A stretch of 10,613 nucleotides of DNA, from assembly GCA_045589955.1 (NCBI GenBank), contig JAZNQD010000036.1, positions 1 through 10,613 of the forward strand. The letters are read 5' to 3'. The position numbers and the translations under genes are program-made. Below the pieces are notes generated by a model that saw nothing but the letters and a program-made list of their open reading frames with translations, searched no databases and was not told the origin of the DNA. This document shows, piece after piece, positions 1-6,386 of this stretch. Source of the DNA: CAJGCS01 sp045589955. GTDB taxonomy: Bacteria; Bacillota_I; Bacilli_A; ML615J-28; CAG-313. How positions within the stretch are numbered: position 1 is the stretch's first letter; each line of letters begins with the position of its first letter.

Positions 1-1
1 A

Positions 2-64
2 AATAGTATTAAAGTAATAATTAGTCTTAACCTTGGTAGATCTTCCCCAAAGTCTTTAAGATAA
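2..64 (+). CDS. Possible C-terminal end of an upstream gene (partial)
   Basis: A frame open from the window edge encodes about 20 residues, ending in GRSSPKSLR, and stops at TAA 62-64. That is 7 bases before a clear terminator hairpin, which is where a gene end would be expected. The other two forward frames close within the first few codons. The tail is too short to assign to a family. The minus strand of the same stretch is also open for about 20 codons, so coding on either strand is uncertain. Confidence 0.3.
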   Translation, partial: NSIKVIISLNLGRSSPKSLR

Positions 65-69
65 TTTCA

Positions 70-100
70 AGATGAAGAGATTTTTAATCTCTTCATTTTT
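70..100 (+). terminator. Rho-independent terminator
   Basis: Perfect 11-bp stem ATGAAGAGATT (72-82) / AATCTCTTCAT (86-96) with a TTT loop, followed by a run of T (96-100) and more AT-rich sequence. It is AT-rich for a terminator but fits the base composition. It would end transcription of whatever gene lies left of the window and insulates the cdr leader. Confidence 0.7.
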
Positions 101-164
101 AAATTTTATGTAAATAGAAATACATAATAATGTTAAGAAAATTTTAAATATCAAAAATACGAGA

Positions 165-180
165 TGTGATATAATTTACA
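165..180 (+). promoter_or_regulatory. Candidate promoter overlapped by a Crp/Fnr-like operator
   Basis: TATAAT (170-175) is preceded by TG one base upstream, giving an extended -10 (167-175). No convincing -35 lies upstream. The -10 sits exactly in the centre of a near-palindrome TGTGA-TATAAT-TTACA (165-180), which differs from the Crp/Fnr-family pattern TGTGA-N6-TCACA by one base. If real, binding would occlude the promoter. It lies 120 bases before the cdr start and would be a second, upstream promoter. Confidence 0.35.
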
Positions 181-216
181 TAGCATGATTATTCAATTTT
201 TATTATTTATAATTAA

Positions 217-228
217 TTTGTTAACAAA
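217..228. promoter_or_regulatory. 12-bp perfect palindrome, possible operator
   Basis: TTTGTTAACAAA is a perfect palindrome 29 bases before the proximal cdr -10. It shares TTGTTAA/TTAACAA half-sites with clostridial Rex operators but lacks the usual 4-base centre, so I do not assign a regulator. AT-rich palindromes of this size can arise by chance. Confidence 0.25.
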
Positions 229-236
229 CAATTTAT

Positions 237-265
237 TAGATTATTTCATGGGAAAATGGTATAAT
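237..265 (+). promoter_or_regulatory. Proximal cdr promoter (extended -10)
   Basis: TGGTATAAT at 257-265 is a perfect extended -10. A poor -35 (TAGATT, 237-242) lies 17 bases upstream, so recognition probably relies on the TG element. Transcription would begin near 272, giving a leader of roughly 28 bases with AGGAG at 288-292. Confidence 0.6.
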
Positions 266-299
266 ATATTTAAGATAAAATTCAAATAGGAGTATGAAT

Positions 300-1952
300 A
301 TGAAAGTAATTATTGTCGGTGGTGTTGCCGGTGGTGCTGGTGTAGCAGCACGTGTTCGTAGACTTGATGAAAAAGCAAAGATTATTATTTATGATAAAAC
401 TAACTATGTTTCTTATGCAACATGTGGTTTACCTTATTACATTGGTGATGTTATTAAAGAAGAAACTAAATTAACTGTTCAAACACCAATGAGTTTAAAG
501 AAACGTTTTAACATTGATGTTTTTGTTCGTCATGAAGTGTTAAATATAGATAAAGTTAATAAAACTGTATCAGTTTTAAATCTTAACACAAAAGAAACAT
601 TTGTTGAAAGCTATGATTATTTAGTTTTAGCAACAGGTGCAAAACCAATTATTCCTGGTTTTTGTAAGGGTAAGAAAAATATCTTTACAGTAAAAACAGT
701 TGAAGATGCAACATCTTTAAAAAAACATCTTGTTAATAACAATGTCAAATCAGCTGTTGTTATTGGTGGCGGTTATATTGGCATTGAGATGGCAGAAAAC
801 TTATCTAATATTGGTATTAAAACATCTTTAGTTGAGTTAAGTAATCATTTACTTGCAAACCTTGATCAAGATATGGCTTCCTTTGTTCATGCGAAATGCA
901 GGGAACGCTTTGAATTATTCTTAAATACTGAAGTTGTTGATGTATTAGAAAATGGTGAAGGCTTAGAATTAGTTACTAAAGATGGTGGTATAATCAAGAC
1001 AGATATTGTAGTTTGTGCCCTTGGTGTTATGCCAAACAGTGACCTTGCGAAAGACTCAGGCTTACAACTTGGTATTAAAGGTAGTATCAAAGTAAATGAA
1101 AACTTAATGACAAGTGATGCTAATATCTATGCTTGTGGTGATGCAATTGAAATTAAAAATGCTATTTCAAGCGAGGCTTCGCTTATTAGTTTAGCAGGAC
1201 CTGCAAATAAACAAGCAAGAATTGTTGCAAACAATATTTGTGGGATTGAAGAAACATATCATGGTGCACAAGGCTCATCAATTATTAAGTTATTTGACTT
1301 AACTGTTGCGCAAACTGGTTTAAATGAAGTAACTTGTAAGCGATTAGGATATAACTTTGAAAAGATTATTTGTGGTCCAATGTCACATGCAGGATACTAT
1401 CCAGGCGCAAAACCTCTAATTATTAAAGCTCTTTTAGATATGGATTCTAAACAACTTTTAGGTGCACAAATCATTGGGGCTGATGGGGTTGATAAACGAA
1501 TTGATGTTCTAGCAACCGCAATTAATTATAAAGTTTATGCTCCTTCTTTAAAAGACTTAGACTTAAGTTATGCTCCTCCATATTCAAGTGCTAAAGATCC
1601 AATTAATGTAATTGGTTGTATTGCAGATAACATTATTAGTGGTGTAGTTAAACAATTCTACTATGAAGATATTGAATTTTTGAGAAAAGAAGATGTAATT
1701 CTTCTTGATACAAGAACTGTCTTAGAATATGAAAGAGGCCATGCTTTAGGCTTTATCAATATTCCTTTAGATGAATTAAGAGAACGTGTCCATGAACTAG
1801 ACCATACAAAGAAAGTTTATGTAATGTGTCATAGTGGTTTTAGAAGTTATGTTGCTTGTAAAATCCTAAATGGATATGGAATTGATGCTTATAATTTTGC
1901 TGGTGGTCATATGTTCTATAGTAGTGTTCATAACGATTTAGGAGATAAATAA
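300..1952 (+). CDS. cdr: CoA-disulfide reductase / NAD(P)H oxidoreductase with C-terminal rhodanese domain
   Basis: Cytoplasmic FAD-dependent pyridine nucleotide-disulfide oxidoreductase of the CoADR-RHD type. Such enzymes reduce CoA disulfide, CoA persulfide or polysulfide with NAD(P)H; which substrate applies here is not shown by sequence. Numbered from ATG 300 (550 aa): FAD-binding GGVAGG near residue 7, the single redox cysteine Cys42 in SYATCGLPYY (one active Cys, as in CoADR, not a CxxxxC pair), NAD-binding GGGYIG near 156, FAD motif YACGDA near 278, dimerisation domain about 320-440 with YAPPYSSAKDP, then a rhodanese domain about 458-550 with active loop CHSGFRS (Cys510). The length suits the fusion form. 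An in-frame ATG at 294 lies only one base after AGGAG (288-292); ATG 300 has normal 7-base spacing and begins directly with the beta strand of the FAD fold, so 300 is preferred. The next gene starts one base after the stop, so the two are co-transcribed. Confidence 0.85.
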   Translation: MKVIIVGGVAGGAGVAARVRRLDEKAKIIIYDKTNYVSYATCGLPYYIGDVIKEETKLTVQTPMSLKKRFNIDVFVRHEVLNIDKVNKTVSVLNLNTKETFVESYDYLVLATGAKPIIPGFCKGKKNIFTVKTVEDATSLKKHLVNNNVKSAVVIGGGYIGIEMAENLSNIGIKTSLVELSNHLLANLDQDMASFVHAKCRERFELFLNTEVVDVLENGEGLELVTKDGGIIKTDIVVCALGVMPNSDLAKDSGLQLGIKGSIKVNENLMTSDANIYACGDAIEIKNAISSEASLISLAGPANKQARIVANNICGIEETYHGAQGSSIIKLFDLTVAQTGLNEVTCKRLGYNFEKIICGPMSHAGYYPGAKPLIIKALLDMDSKQLLGAQIIGADGVDKRIDVLATAINYKVYAPSLKDLDLSYAPPYSSAKDPINVIGCIADNIISGVVKQFYYEDIEFLRKEDVILLDTRTVLEYERGHALGFINIPLDELRERVHELDHTKKVYVMCHSGFRSYVACKILNGYGIDAYNFAGGHMFYSSVHNDLGDK

Positions 1953-1953
1953 G

Positions 1954-3204
1954 ATGAAGAAAAGACTATTTATTATTACTTTATTTATTAGTCTTGTAAC
2001 CATACTTGTAAGTTGTGAAACTCCTGCACCAAGTGTTCCTACTTTAAATCTTGATGTTGCAATAACAACAAGTGATACAACATATTATGTTGGTGACTCA
2101 ATTATTGTCGATGTTGCGGTAACAGAAAATGATTGTTTTAATAATGTTACTTTAGTAACTGATGCAATTGATGCAACAATCATTAAAAATGTTATTGTTC
2201 CTTCTAATCCGGGAACAATAAGTGTAGAAGCAGTTGTTGAAGGATATGAATATATTGTTAGTAATAAGATTATAATTGAGGTTCTTCCTTCTATTTATGA
2301 AGAAGATCCGTATCAAAATATAGATAAAGAGTCTTTCTACTTTGACTATGAAGAAGCAATTAACCCCATGGACGTACAATACCGTAGTCTTCATGGTTTA
2401 ATGTCAGGGGCAATTGAACTACCTGATGAAAGACCTCTCCTTGCTCCTTATCAACCAAAAGAGGGAGAATCTTTTGTTCGAAATACAAATACATATTATT
2501 CTTTGGATAAAAAGACTTATTATATAACAGATGCTTATGGCGAAATAGTTGACGTTGTTTTTGAAAATGGCGGTTATATTTCTCTTGATGAAGTGGCAGC
2601 TTACTTGCTTGCGTTTGGTTATACTCCCGCAAACTATTCATCAAGTAAAAAGACAAAACCAACTGAATCAATTTGGCAAGAGTACTTAAGAGTTAATAAT
2701 ACTGCTTTTAGTGGTAGTACTTCTAAGTATCCTTATGAACCAGAACTACCAAATATTAGTGGTTGTGGTGGCGATTTATACTACTATGAAATCGACTTTG
2801 GTACAACTGGAACAACATGTGATCCTAGTTATAAAGCGGAAATTTATAACAATGGAACATCAATTACGCGTGGGGCAGCACGTTTAGTTTATACACGTTA
2901 TGATGCTAATCGTAACAATATTATTGATCCAAACGAAAAATATGTCTTCTATACTTACAACCATTATAACGACTTTCAAGAGTATTTAAACTACCAAAAT
3001 GGTTGGGGAGAAATCTTTGGCAATGTTACTGGTGGGGGAACAATCTCTAGTAAAACTGATTATAACCCAACTGATTATGTTGAAGTTGTTAGAAAAGATT
3101 TCTCAGAAATAGTAAATTTGGAAGAAAGAACTGACTTGTTTATTGTGCTTGTTCCTGGCGGTATTGTTACAGAGAATAGAAAAAATAAACAATTATTTAA
3201 ATAA
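1954..3204 (+). CDS. Lipoprotein with C-terminal barnase-like ribonuclease domain
   Basis: 416 aa. A signal peptide (MKKR plus hydrophobic 5-18) ends in lipobox LVSC, predicting lipidation at Cys21 and surface anchoring. Residues about 33-111 form a beta-rich Ig-like domain; about 120-190 is a linker region with no family call. Residues 207-345 resemble barnase/RNase N1: the helix region SLDEVAAYLLAFGYTPANY (210-228) matches the barnase segment FDGVADYLQTYHKLPDNY. All the main catalytic positions can be placed: Glu279 (barnase E73), Arg306 and Arg310 (R83 and R87, same 4-residue spacing), and His337-Tyr338 (H102-Y103) in YTYNHYNDF. Two insertions enlarge the domain; one, residues 317-328, reads as an EF-hand calcium loop. 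Expected activity is RNA cleavage outside the cytoplasm. AGGAG at 1940-1944 lies inside the end of cdr. No barstar-like inhibitor gene is in the window. Family match is by eye from remembered barnase sequence. Confidence 0.75.
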   Translation: MKKRLFIITLFISLVTILVSCETPAPSVPTLNLDVAITTSDTTYYVGDSIIVDVAVTENDCFNNVTLVTDAIDATIIKNVIVPSNPGTISVEAVVEGYEYIVSNKIIIEVLPSIYEEDPYQNIDKESFYFDYEEAINPMDVQYRSLHGLMSGAIELPDERPLLAPYQPKEGESFVRNTNTYYSLDKKTYYITDAYGEIVDVVFENGGYISLDEVAAYLLAFGYTPANYSSSKKTKPTESIWQEYLRVNNTAFSGSTSKYPYEPELPNISGCGGDLYYYEIDFGTTGTTCDPSYKAEIYNNGTSITRGAARLVYTRYDANRNNIIDPNEKYVFYTYNHYNDFQEYLNYQNGWGEIFGNVTGGGTISSKTDYNPTDYVEVVRKDFSEIVNLEERTDLFIVLVPGGIVTENRKNKQLFK

Positions 3205-3208
3205 AACA

Positions 3209-3251
3209 AATATCTATTATAGGAAAATATCGTTTATTAAAAATAGATATT
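3209..3251 (+). repeat. Inverted repeat between the ribonuclease gene and nagZ
   Basis: AATATCTATT (3209-3218) and AATAGATATT (3242-3251) are perfect 10-bp inverted arms around a 23-base loop, five bases after the lipoprotein stop. An AT-only-plus-one-GC stem with a long loop and only a mixed T-rich tail (ATTTCTTATAATTTT) is a weak terminator at best; it may be partial attenuation or an operator for nagZ. A related CTAGATAT/ATATCTAG pair lies before the GH18 gene. Confidence 0.35.
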
Positions 3252-3281
3252 ATTTCTTATAATTTTAAATAGGAGTCCTTT

Positions 3282-4829
3282 ATGAAATTAAAATCTGTCA
3301 AAGAAATGACATTAAAAGAAAAACTTGGTCAGTTAATTTTACCGGGTTTTCACTCAACATATTATGATGATCACATCAAAAAACTTATTGAAGAATATCA
3401 TGTAGGGAATGTAATATTATTTACAAGAAACTTTGAAGATGGCAAACAAATCAGAGAGCTAACTAAAAAGATTCATGAAGAAATCATCAAACATACTGGT
3501 CACATTCCGTTTATTGCGATTGACCAAGAAGGTGGTTTAGTAACAAGAATGATGAAAGATGTTACTTTTGCACCTGGTCCAATGACCGCAAGTGCAAGTA
3601 TTCCTGATGCAACTTACCATACTGGTAAGATGCTTGCAGAAGACATGATTCGTCTTGGGATGAATTTAAACTTAGCACCTAGCTTAGATGTTAATAATAA
3701 CCCAAATAATCCGGTTATTAATGTTAGAAGTTACTCAGATGACCCTGAAGTAGTTGCTTCACTTGGTAAAAGATTTATTGCTGGGTCAAAAGAATTTGGT
3801 GTTTTAGCATGTGCTAAACACTTCCCAGGTCATGGCGACTGTGAAGTTGATTCACACTTAGGCCTTCCAACAATTAATTATGATTTAGATCGTATTCACA
3901 AAATCGAAATGCACCCATTCAAAGAAAACATTGACGTACCCGCAATCATGAGTGCTCATATTATGTTTCCTGCCTATGACACTGTCCCAGCTACTTTATC
4001 ACGTAAGATTTTAACAAATGTTTTAAGAGAAGAACTTGGCTTTAAAGGGTTAATCTTAACTGACTGTTTAGAAATGAAAGCTATCGCTGATATGTATGGA
4101 ACAGCTAATGGAGCTTTAATGGCTGTCCTTGCTGGTGCTGACCTATGTGATATTTCCCATACATTAGAATATCAAGTAAAAGCCTTAGAACTTTTAGAAG
4201 AAGCTGTAAAAGACGGAAGATTACCAGTTGAAGAACTAGATGCCCATGTTGAAAGAATTTTAAAAGCAAAGGAAGATACTCTTCCTTACTTAGAAAAATA
4301 CTTCTACAATCAAGAAATGGTTTATAGTGAAGAAAACAAGAAACTTGCAAGTTTAATTGTTGATGAATCACTTACAAAGGTACTTGGAAACGATGCTAAG
4401 TTAACAGATAAAACATTAATTATTGCGCCGGTTGCTTATGCAAAAACAATTATTGAAGATGAATTTGATGAAAGAAATCTTGCAAAAGTTTTAAGAAAAG
4501 AGTTTGCAAGTGTTGATGTACGTGAACTTGTAAATTCAGAAGAATTTAAAGAAGAAATCATAAAGATTCTTCCAAACTATGATAATGTTATTATCTTTAG
4601 TTATAATGCGGCTGTATCAAAACAACAAGTTGCATTTATTAATGCTGTCCTTGAAAAAGAAAGTAACACAACAGTTATTTCTTTAAAAGGTCCAATGGAC
4701 TTTAATAAGTATCAAAATTTAAATAACTATTTATGTTTGTATGAATATACACCTAATTCAATAAAAACGGTTGTTAAGTATTTGAAAAAGGAAATTACAC
4801 CAAAAGGAAAATTAACAATTAAACTATAA
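3282..4829 (+). CDS. nagZ: Glycoside hydrolase family 3 beta-N-acetylglucosaminidase, NagZ type
   Basis: 515 aa, no signal peptide, so cytoplasmic. GH3 NagZ enzymes remove terminal beta-linked GlcNAc from peptidoglycan fragments or chito-oligosaccharides. The (beta/alpha)8 domain covers about 1-335: IDQEGGLVTR (80-89), KHFPGHGD (179-186) followed by DSHLGLP, giving the Asp190-His192 acid/base dyad characteristic of NagZ, and nucleophile Asp261 in LTDCLEMKAI. Residues about 345-515 form a second alpha/beta domain, as in the two-domain NagZ of Bacillus subtilis, which by contrast is secreted. AGGAG at 3271-3275 is 6 bases before ATG 3282. The split-barrel gene follows after 12 bases, so they form an operon; whether transcription also reads through from the lipoprotein gene 77 bases upstream is unclear, since no good promoter lies between. 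Specificity for GlcNAc rather than another sugar rests on the dyad and is not proven. Confidence 0.88.
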   Translation: MKLKSVKEMTLKEKLGQLILPGFHSTYYDDHIKKLIEEYHVGNVILFTRNFEDGKQIRELTKKIHEEIIKHTGHIPFIAIDQEGGLVTRMMKDVTFAPGPMTASASIPDATYHTGKMLAEDMIRLGMNLNLAPSLDVNNNPNNPVINVRSYSDDPEVVASLGKRFIAGSKEFGVLACAKHFPGHGDCEVDSHLGLPTINYDLDRIHKIEMHPFKENIDVPAIMSAHIMFPAYDTVPATLSRKILTNVLREELGFKGLILTDCLEMKAIADMYGTANGALMAVLAGADLCDISHTLEYQVKALELLEEAVKDGRLPVEELDAHVERILKAKEDTLPYLEKYFYNQEMVYSEENKKLASLIVDESLTKVLGNDAKLTDKTLIIAPVAYAKTIIEDEFDERNLAKVLRKEFASVDVRELVNSEEFKEEIIKILPNYDNVIIFSYNAAVSKQQVAFINAVLEKESNTTVISLKGPMDFNKYQNLNNYLCLYEYTPNSIKTVVKYLKKEITPKGKLTIKL

Positions 4830-4841
4830 ATAGGTGATATT

Positions 4842-5765
4842 ATGAAAGATCAATTAAAAGATTTAAGAATTGTTGATAACTTTTATCAGTCATCATCATT
4901 TTTTCCCATGCCACTTACATTAATTGGGACACTTGATGAAAACGGTAAAACAAGTTTTGGGGCTTATTCTTTAGTCTTTCCTTATTATATTGCCGGTAAA
5001 GACTATTATGCGATGGTGCTTGAAGTAAGAAATAATTCAAACACTGCTAAAGGGTTACTTCGAAATGGTAAATGTTCAATTAACTTTTTACCTTATTCAA
5101 AAAAGATTTTTAAAGAACATGTTGAGTTAGGTTTTCCAGGTGATACTCCGGAAGAAAAGATGAAAAACTTCAAGTTTCACCTTGAAGATGGTATGAGTGC
5201 TAAAGACCATCCCGAAGAAGTTTATCCTAAAGTTATAAGTGAATCTTTACAAGTTTTTGAATGTACTTGGGTAAGAGAACTTGATAATGCAAGTGATGAT
5301 AAAATTCAAGATGAATATAATGGTCCATACCATGACTTTAATGGTATTACATCAAAGTTTGGCGCTCACTTCATTTTAAAGATTGATCACATCTTAATGA
5401 AAGAAAAATACCATAGTGCAATCATCAATGGTGTTAGCAAAAATAATTTCTGTCCACTGCCTACAAACTGGGGATATCGTGATTCACAGTATTTCTGGTG
5501 TTCAGATTATGTAAAACCAGACAAGGTGGAAATACCAAACCGAGAAATTGATTTATCATCAGTTAGATATGCGGCTGATAGAGCTGATGATACTGTCAAG
5601 TTTTCCGATGATGCTTTAAAGATGATTGTAAAAGTTCCAAGACCATTCTTAAAACTTGTTTTAAATGGTTGTGTTAAATGGGCAAAGGAAAATAATTGCA
5701 CATTAATTACAGAAAAAGAAATGGCTTTAATTAATGAAAGTCGTTCTAAAAAGAAGAAGAAATAG
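4842..5765 (+). CDS. Flavin-reductase-like FMN-binding split-barrel protein with PCP_red-like C-terminal domain
   Basis: 307 aa, cytoplasmic. Residues about 15-225 read as a flavin reductase/FMN-binding split barrel: FFPMPLTLIGTLDENGKTSFGAYS at 20-43 is the usual first strands (P-hydrophobic-strand-G-x-x-N/S-A), then SNTAKGLLRNGKCSINFLP (66-84), the common segment in which a domain-swapping strand says NxSxxTxxxIxxxxxFxVN. The last 55 residues, 252-298, have the spacing of the PCP_red helical domain (light-independent protochlorophyllide reductase tail): FSDDALKMIVKVP, then FLKLVLNGCVKWAKENN, then TLITEKEM. The protein ends in a lysine run. No substrate can be named; a flavin-dependent reductase role is inferred. 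AGGTGAT (4832-4838) precedes the ATG; it follows nagZ by 12 bases and a terminator begins directly after its TAG stop. Confidence 0.65.
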   Translation: MKDQLKDLRIVDNFYQSSSFFPMPLTLIGTLDENGKTSFGAYSLVFPYYIAGKDYYAMVLEVRNNSNTAKGLLRNGKCSINFLPYSKKIFKEHVELGFPGDTPEEKMKNFKFHLEDGMSAKDHPEEVYPKVISESLQVFECTWVRELDNASDDKIQDEYNGPYHDFNGITSKFGAHFILKIDHILMKEKYHSAIINGVSKNNFCPLPTNWGYRDSQYFWCSDYVKPDKVEIPNREIDLSSVRYAADRADDTVKFSDDALKMIVKVPRPFLKLVLNGCVKWAKENNCTLITEKEMALINESRSKKKKK

Positions 5766-5793
5766 TTCTGAAGTTACCTTCAGAATTTTTTTC
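5766..5793 (+). terminator. Rho-independent terminator of the nagZ operon
   Basis: Stem TTCTGAAG (5766-5773) / CTTCAGAA (5778-5785), loop TTAC, then seven T (5786-5792). It begins on the base after the TAG stop of the split-barrel gene, closing that operon and separating it from the Spo0A-box promoter. Confidence 0.88.
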
Positions 5794-5819
5794 TAAAAAT
5801 TTTTAAAAAATTTTTTTGC

Positions 5820-5849
5820 TTTCGACTAGTTTCGACAAATTTCGACAAA
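5820..5849. promoter_or_regulatory. Three tandem Spo0A-like (0A) boxes
   Basis: TTTCGACTAG (5820-5829), TTTCGACAAA (5830-5839) and TTTCGACAAA (5840-5849) follow one another without spacers at an exact 10-bp period. On the minus strand the last two read TTTGTCGAAA, containing the full 0A-box core TGTCGAA of Spo0A; the first has AGTCGAA. Side-by-side boxes at 10 bp are how Spo0A dimers bind at known promoters. The array ends 10 bases before the -10 of the downstream gene, covering the -35 zone, a position suited to activation. An A/T-tract stretch (5794-5817) lies just upstream. I infer Spo0A or a relative; no spo0A gene is in the window. Confidence 0.6.
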
Positions 5850-5855
5850 ACGATT

Positions 5856-5864
5856 TGATATAAT
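5856..5864 (+). promoter_or_regulatory. Extended -10 promoter of the 139-aa gene
   Basis: TGATATAAT is a perfect extended -10. No -35 is found at 16-18 bases; the nearest, TCGACA (5832-5837), is part of the second box with a 21-base spacer, recalling the over-long spacing of Spo0A-activated spoIIG. This suggests an activator-dependent promoter. Transcription would start near 5871, giving a leader of about 37 bases. Confidence 0.7.
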
Positions 5865-5907
5865 ACTCGTGTAAACAAAAATTACGAAAAAAAGGAGAAA
5901 GAATAAA

Positions 5908-6327
5908 ATGATTAAAACTGAATTTATTGCAAACGCAATTAACTATTTCCAAAGAATTAACTACACATTTAAAGCACAACTTGCTAAAAGAAACTATGTT
6001 GTTGGATCACCATTTGCTAAAGCAAGAATCAACACATTAAACTTTTATCAAACAATCAACCTTTATGAAAAGGCCGAATTAGATACTAACTTGAAAGGAA
6101 AAGATAAAGAAGTATTTGATAACCTTGTAAAGTATTTTAAGTTTGTTACCGAAAAATGTTATTTAGAATTTCATTATGATTTAGAAAGTCCTGTTTATCA
6201 TAAAAAGGTTGATTATGTAAATGCCAAATTAGAGTTTATTACAAATGAAATAATGATATTCTGTCATAGATTAGAAGGAACTGCCTTTGAAAGAAATTTA
6301 CTAGATGATAAAAAATATAAAAAATAA
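5908..6327 (+). CDS. Uncharacterised 139-residue protein under a Spo0A-box promoter
   Basis: I do not recognise a family. The product is cytoplasmic by appearance, with no signal peptide or membrane segment; it is slightly basic, rich in Phe, Tyr, Asn and Lys, and probably mainly helical. The N-terminal 50 residues carry repeated F/Y-x-x-x-N/K patterns (INYFQRINYTFKAQLAKRN) and the C-terminus is the basic tail DDKKYKK. Two cysteines (83 and 118) are not in a metal-binding arrangement. The ribosome site AAAGGAGA (5891-5898) is strong and 9-10 bases from ATG 5908, suggesting high expression when the promoter is on. It stands alone: a terminator precedes its promoter and the next gene has its own promoter. 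The only functional hint is the regulatory array, which points to stationary-phase or sporulation-related control. Reality as a gene is well supported by promoter, ribosome site and frame. Confidence 0.8.
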   Translation: MIKTEFIANAINYFQRINYTFKAQLAKRNYVVGSPFAKARINTLNFYQTINLYEKAELDTNLKGKDKEVFDNLVKYFKFVTEKCYLEFHYDLESPVYHKKVDYVNAKLEFITNEIMIFCHRLEGTAFERNLLDDKKYKK

Positions 6328-6356
6328 TTGCTTAAAATTACTAGATATGATAAAAT
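6328..6356 (+). promoter_or_regulatory. Promoter of the GH18 lipoprotein gene
   Basis: TTGCTT (6328-6333), 17 bases, TAAAAT (6351-6356), with TG at 6348-6349 giving an extended -10. The -35 starts on the base after the stop of the 139-aa gene. No terminator hairpin separates the two genes, so some read-through is possible. AGGAG (6377-6381) precedes the ATG by 5 bases. Confidence 0.55.
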
Positions 6357-6378
6357 GATAGTATAAAAAAATATCTAG
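6341..6378. repeat. Inverted repeat flanking the GH18 gene promoter -10
   Basis: CTAGATAT (6341-6348) and ATATCTAG (6371-6378) are perfect 8-bp inverted arms. The left arm lies upstream of the -10 and so is absent from the transcript; the pair is therefore better read as a DNA operator than as an RNA hairpin. The right arm touches the ribosome site. The ATATCTA half also occurs before nagZ. Confidence 0.35.
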
Positions 6379-6386
6379 GAGAATTT

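Noticed and set aside
294..299. ATG at 294 as the cdr start
   Set aside because: It is one base from AGGAG; the ATG at 300 has proper spacing and starts at the conserved FAD-fold strand.
1168..1183. AAGCGA-GGCT-TCGCTT hairpin inside cdr
   Set aside because: Only a 6-bp stem in coding sequence with no T tail or conserved context; likely chance.
2152..2671. Minus-strand open frames opposite the ribonuclease lipoprotein gene
   Set aside because: They lie opposite a well-supported lipoprotein gene, lack ribosome sites and family features, and have compositions expected of shadow frames.
3233..3263. TATAAT at 3258-3263 as a nagZ promoter
   Set aside because: No -35 or TG element fits, and the start site would fall on the ribosome site at 3271.
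5820..5849. Tandem repeats as replication-origin iterons or a CRISPR-like array
   Set aside because: Three 10-bp units without spacers, no DnaA boxes (TTATCCACA) nearby, and placement directly on a promoter fit operator sites far better.
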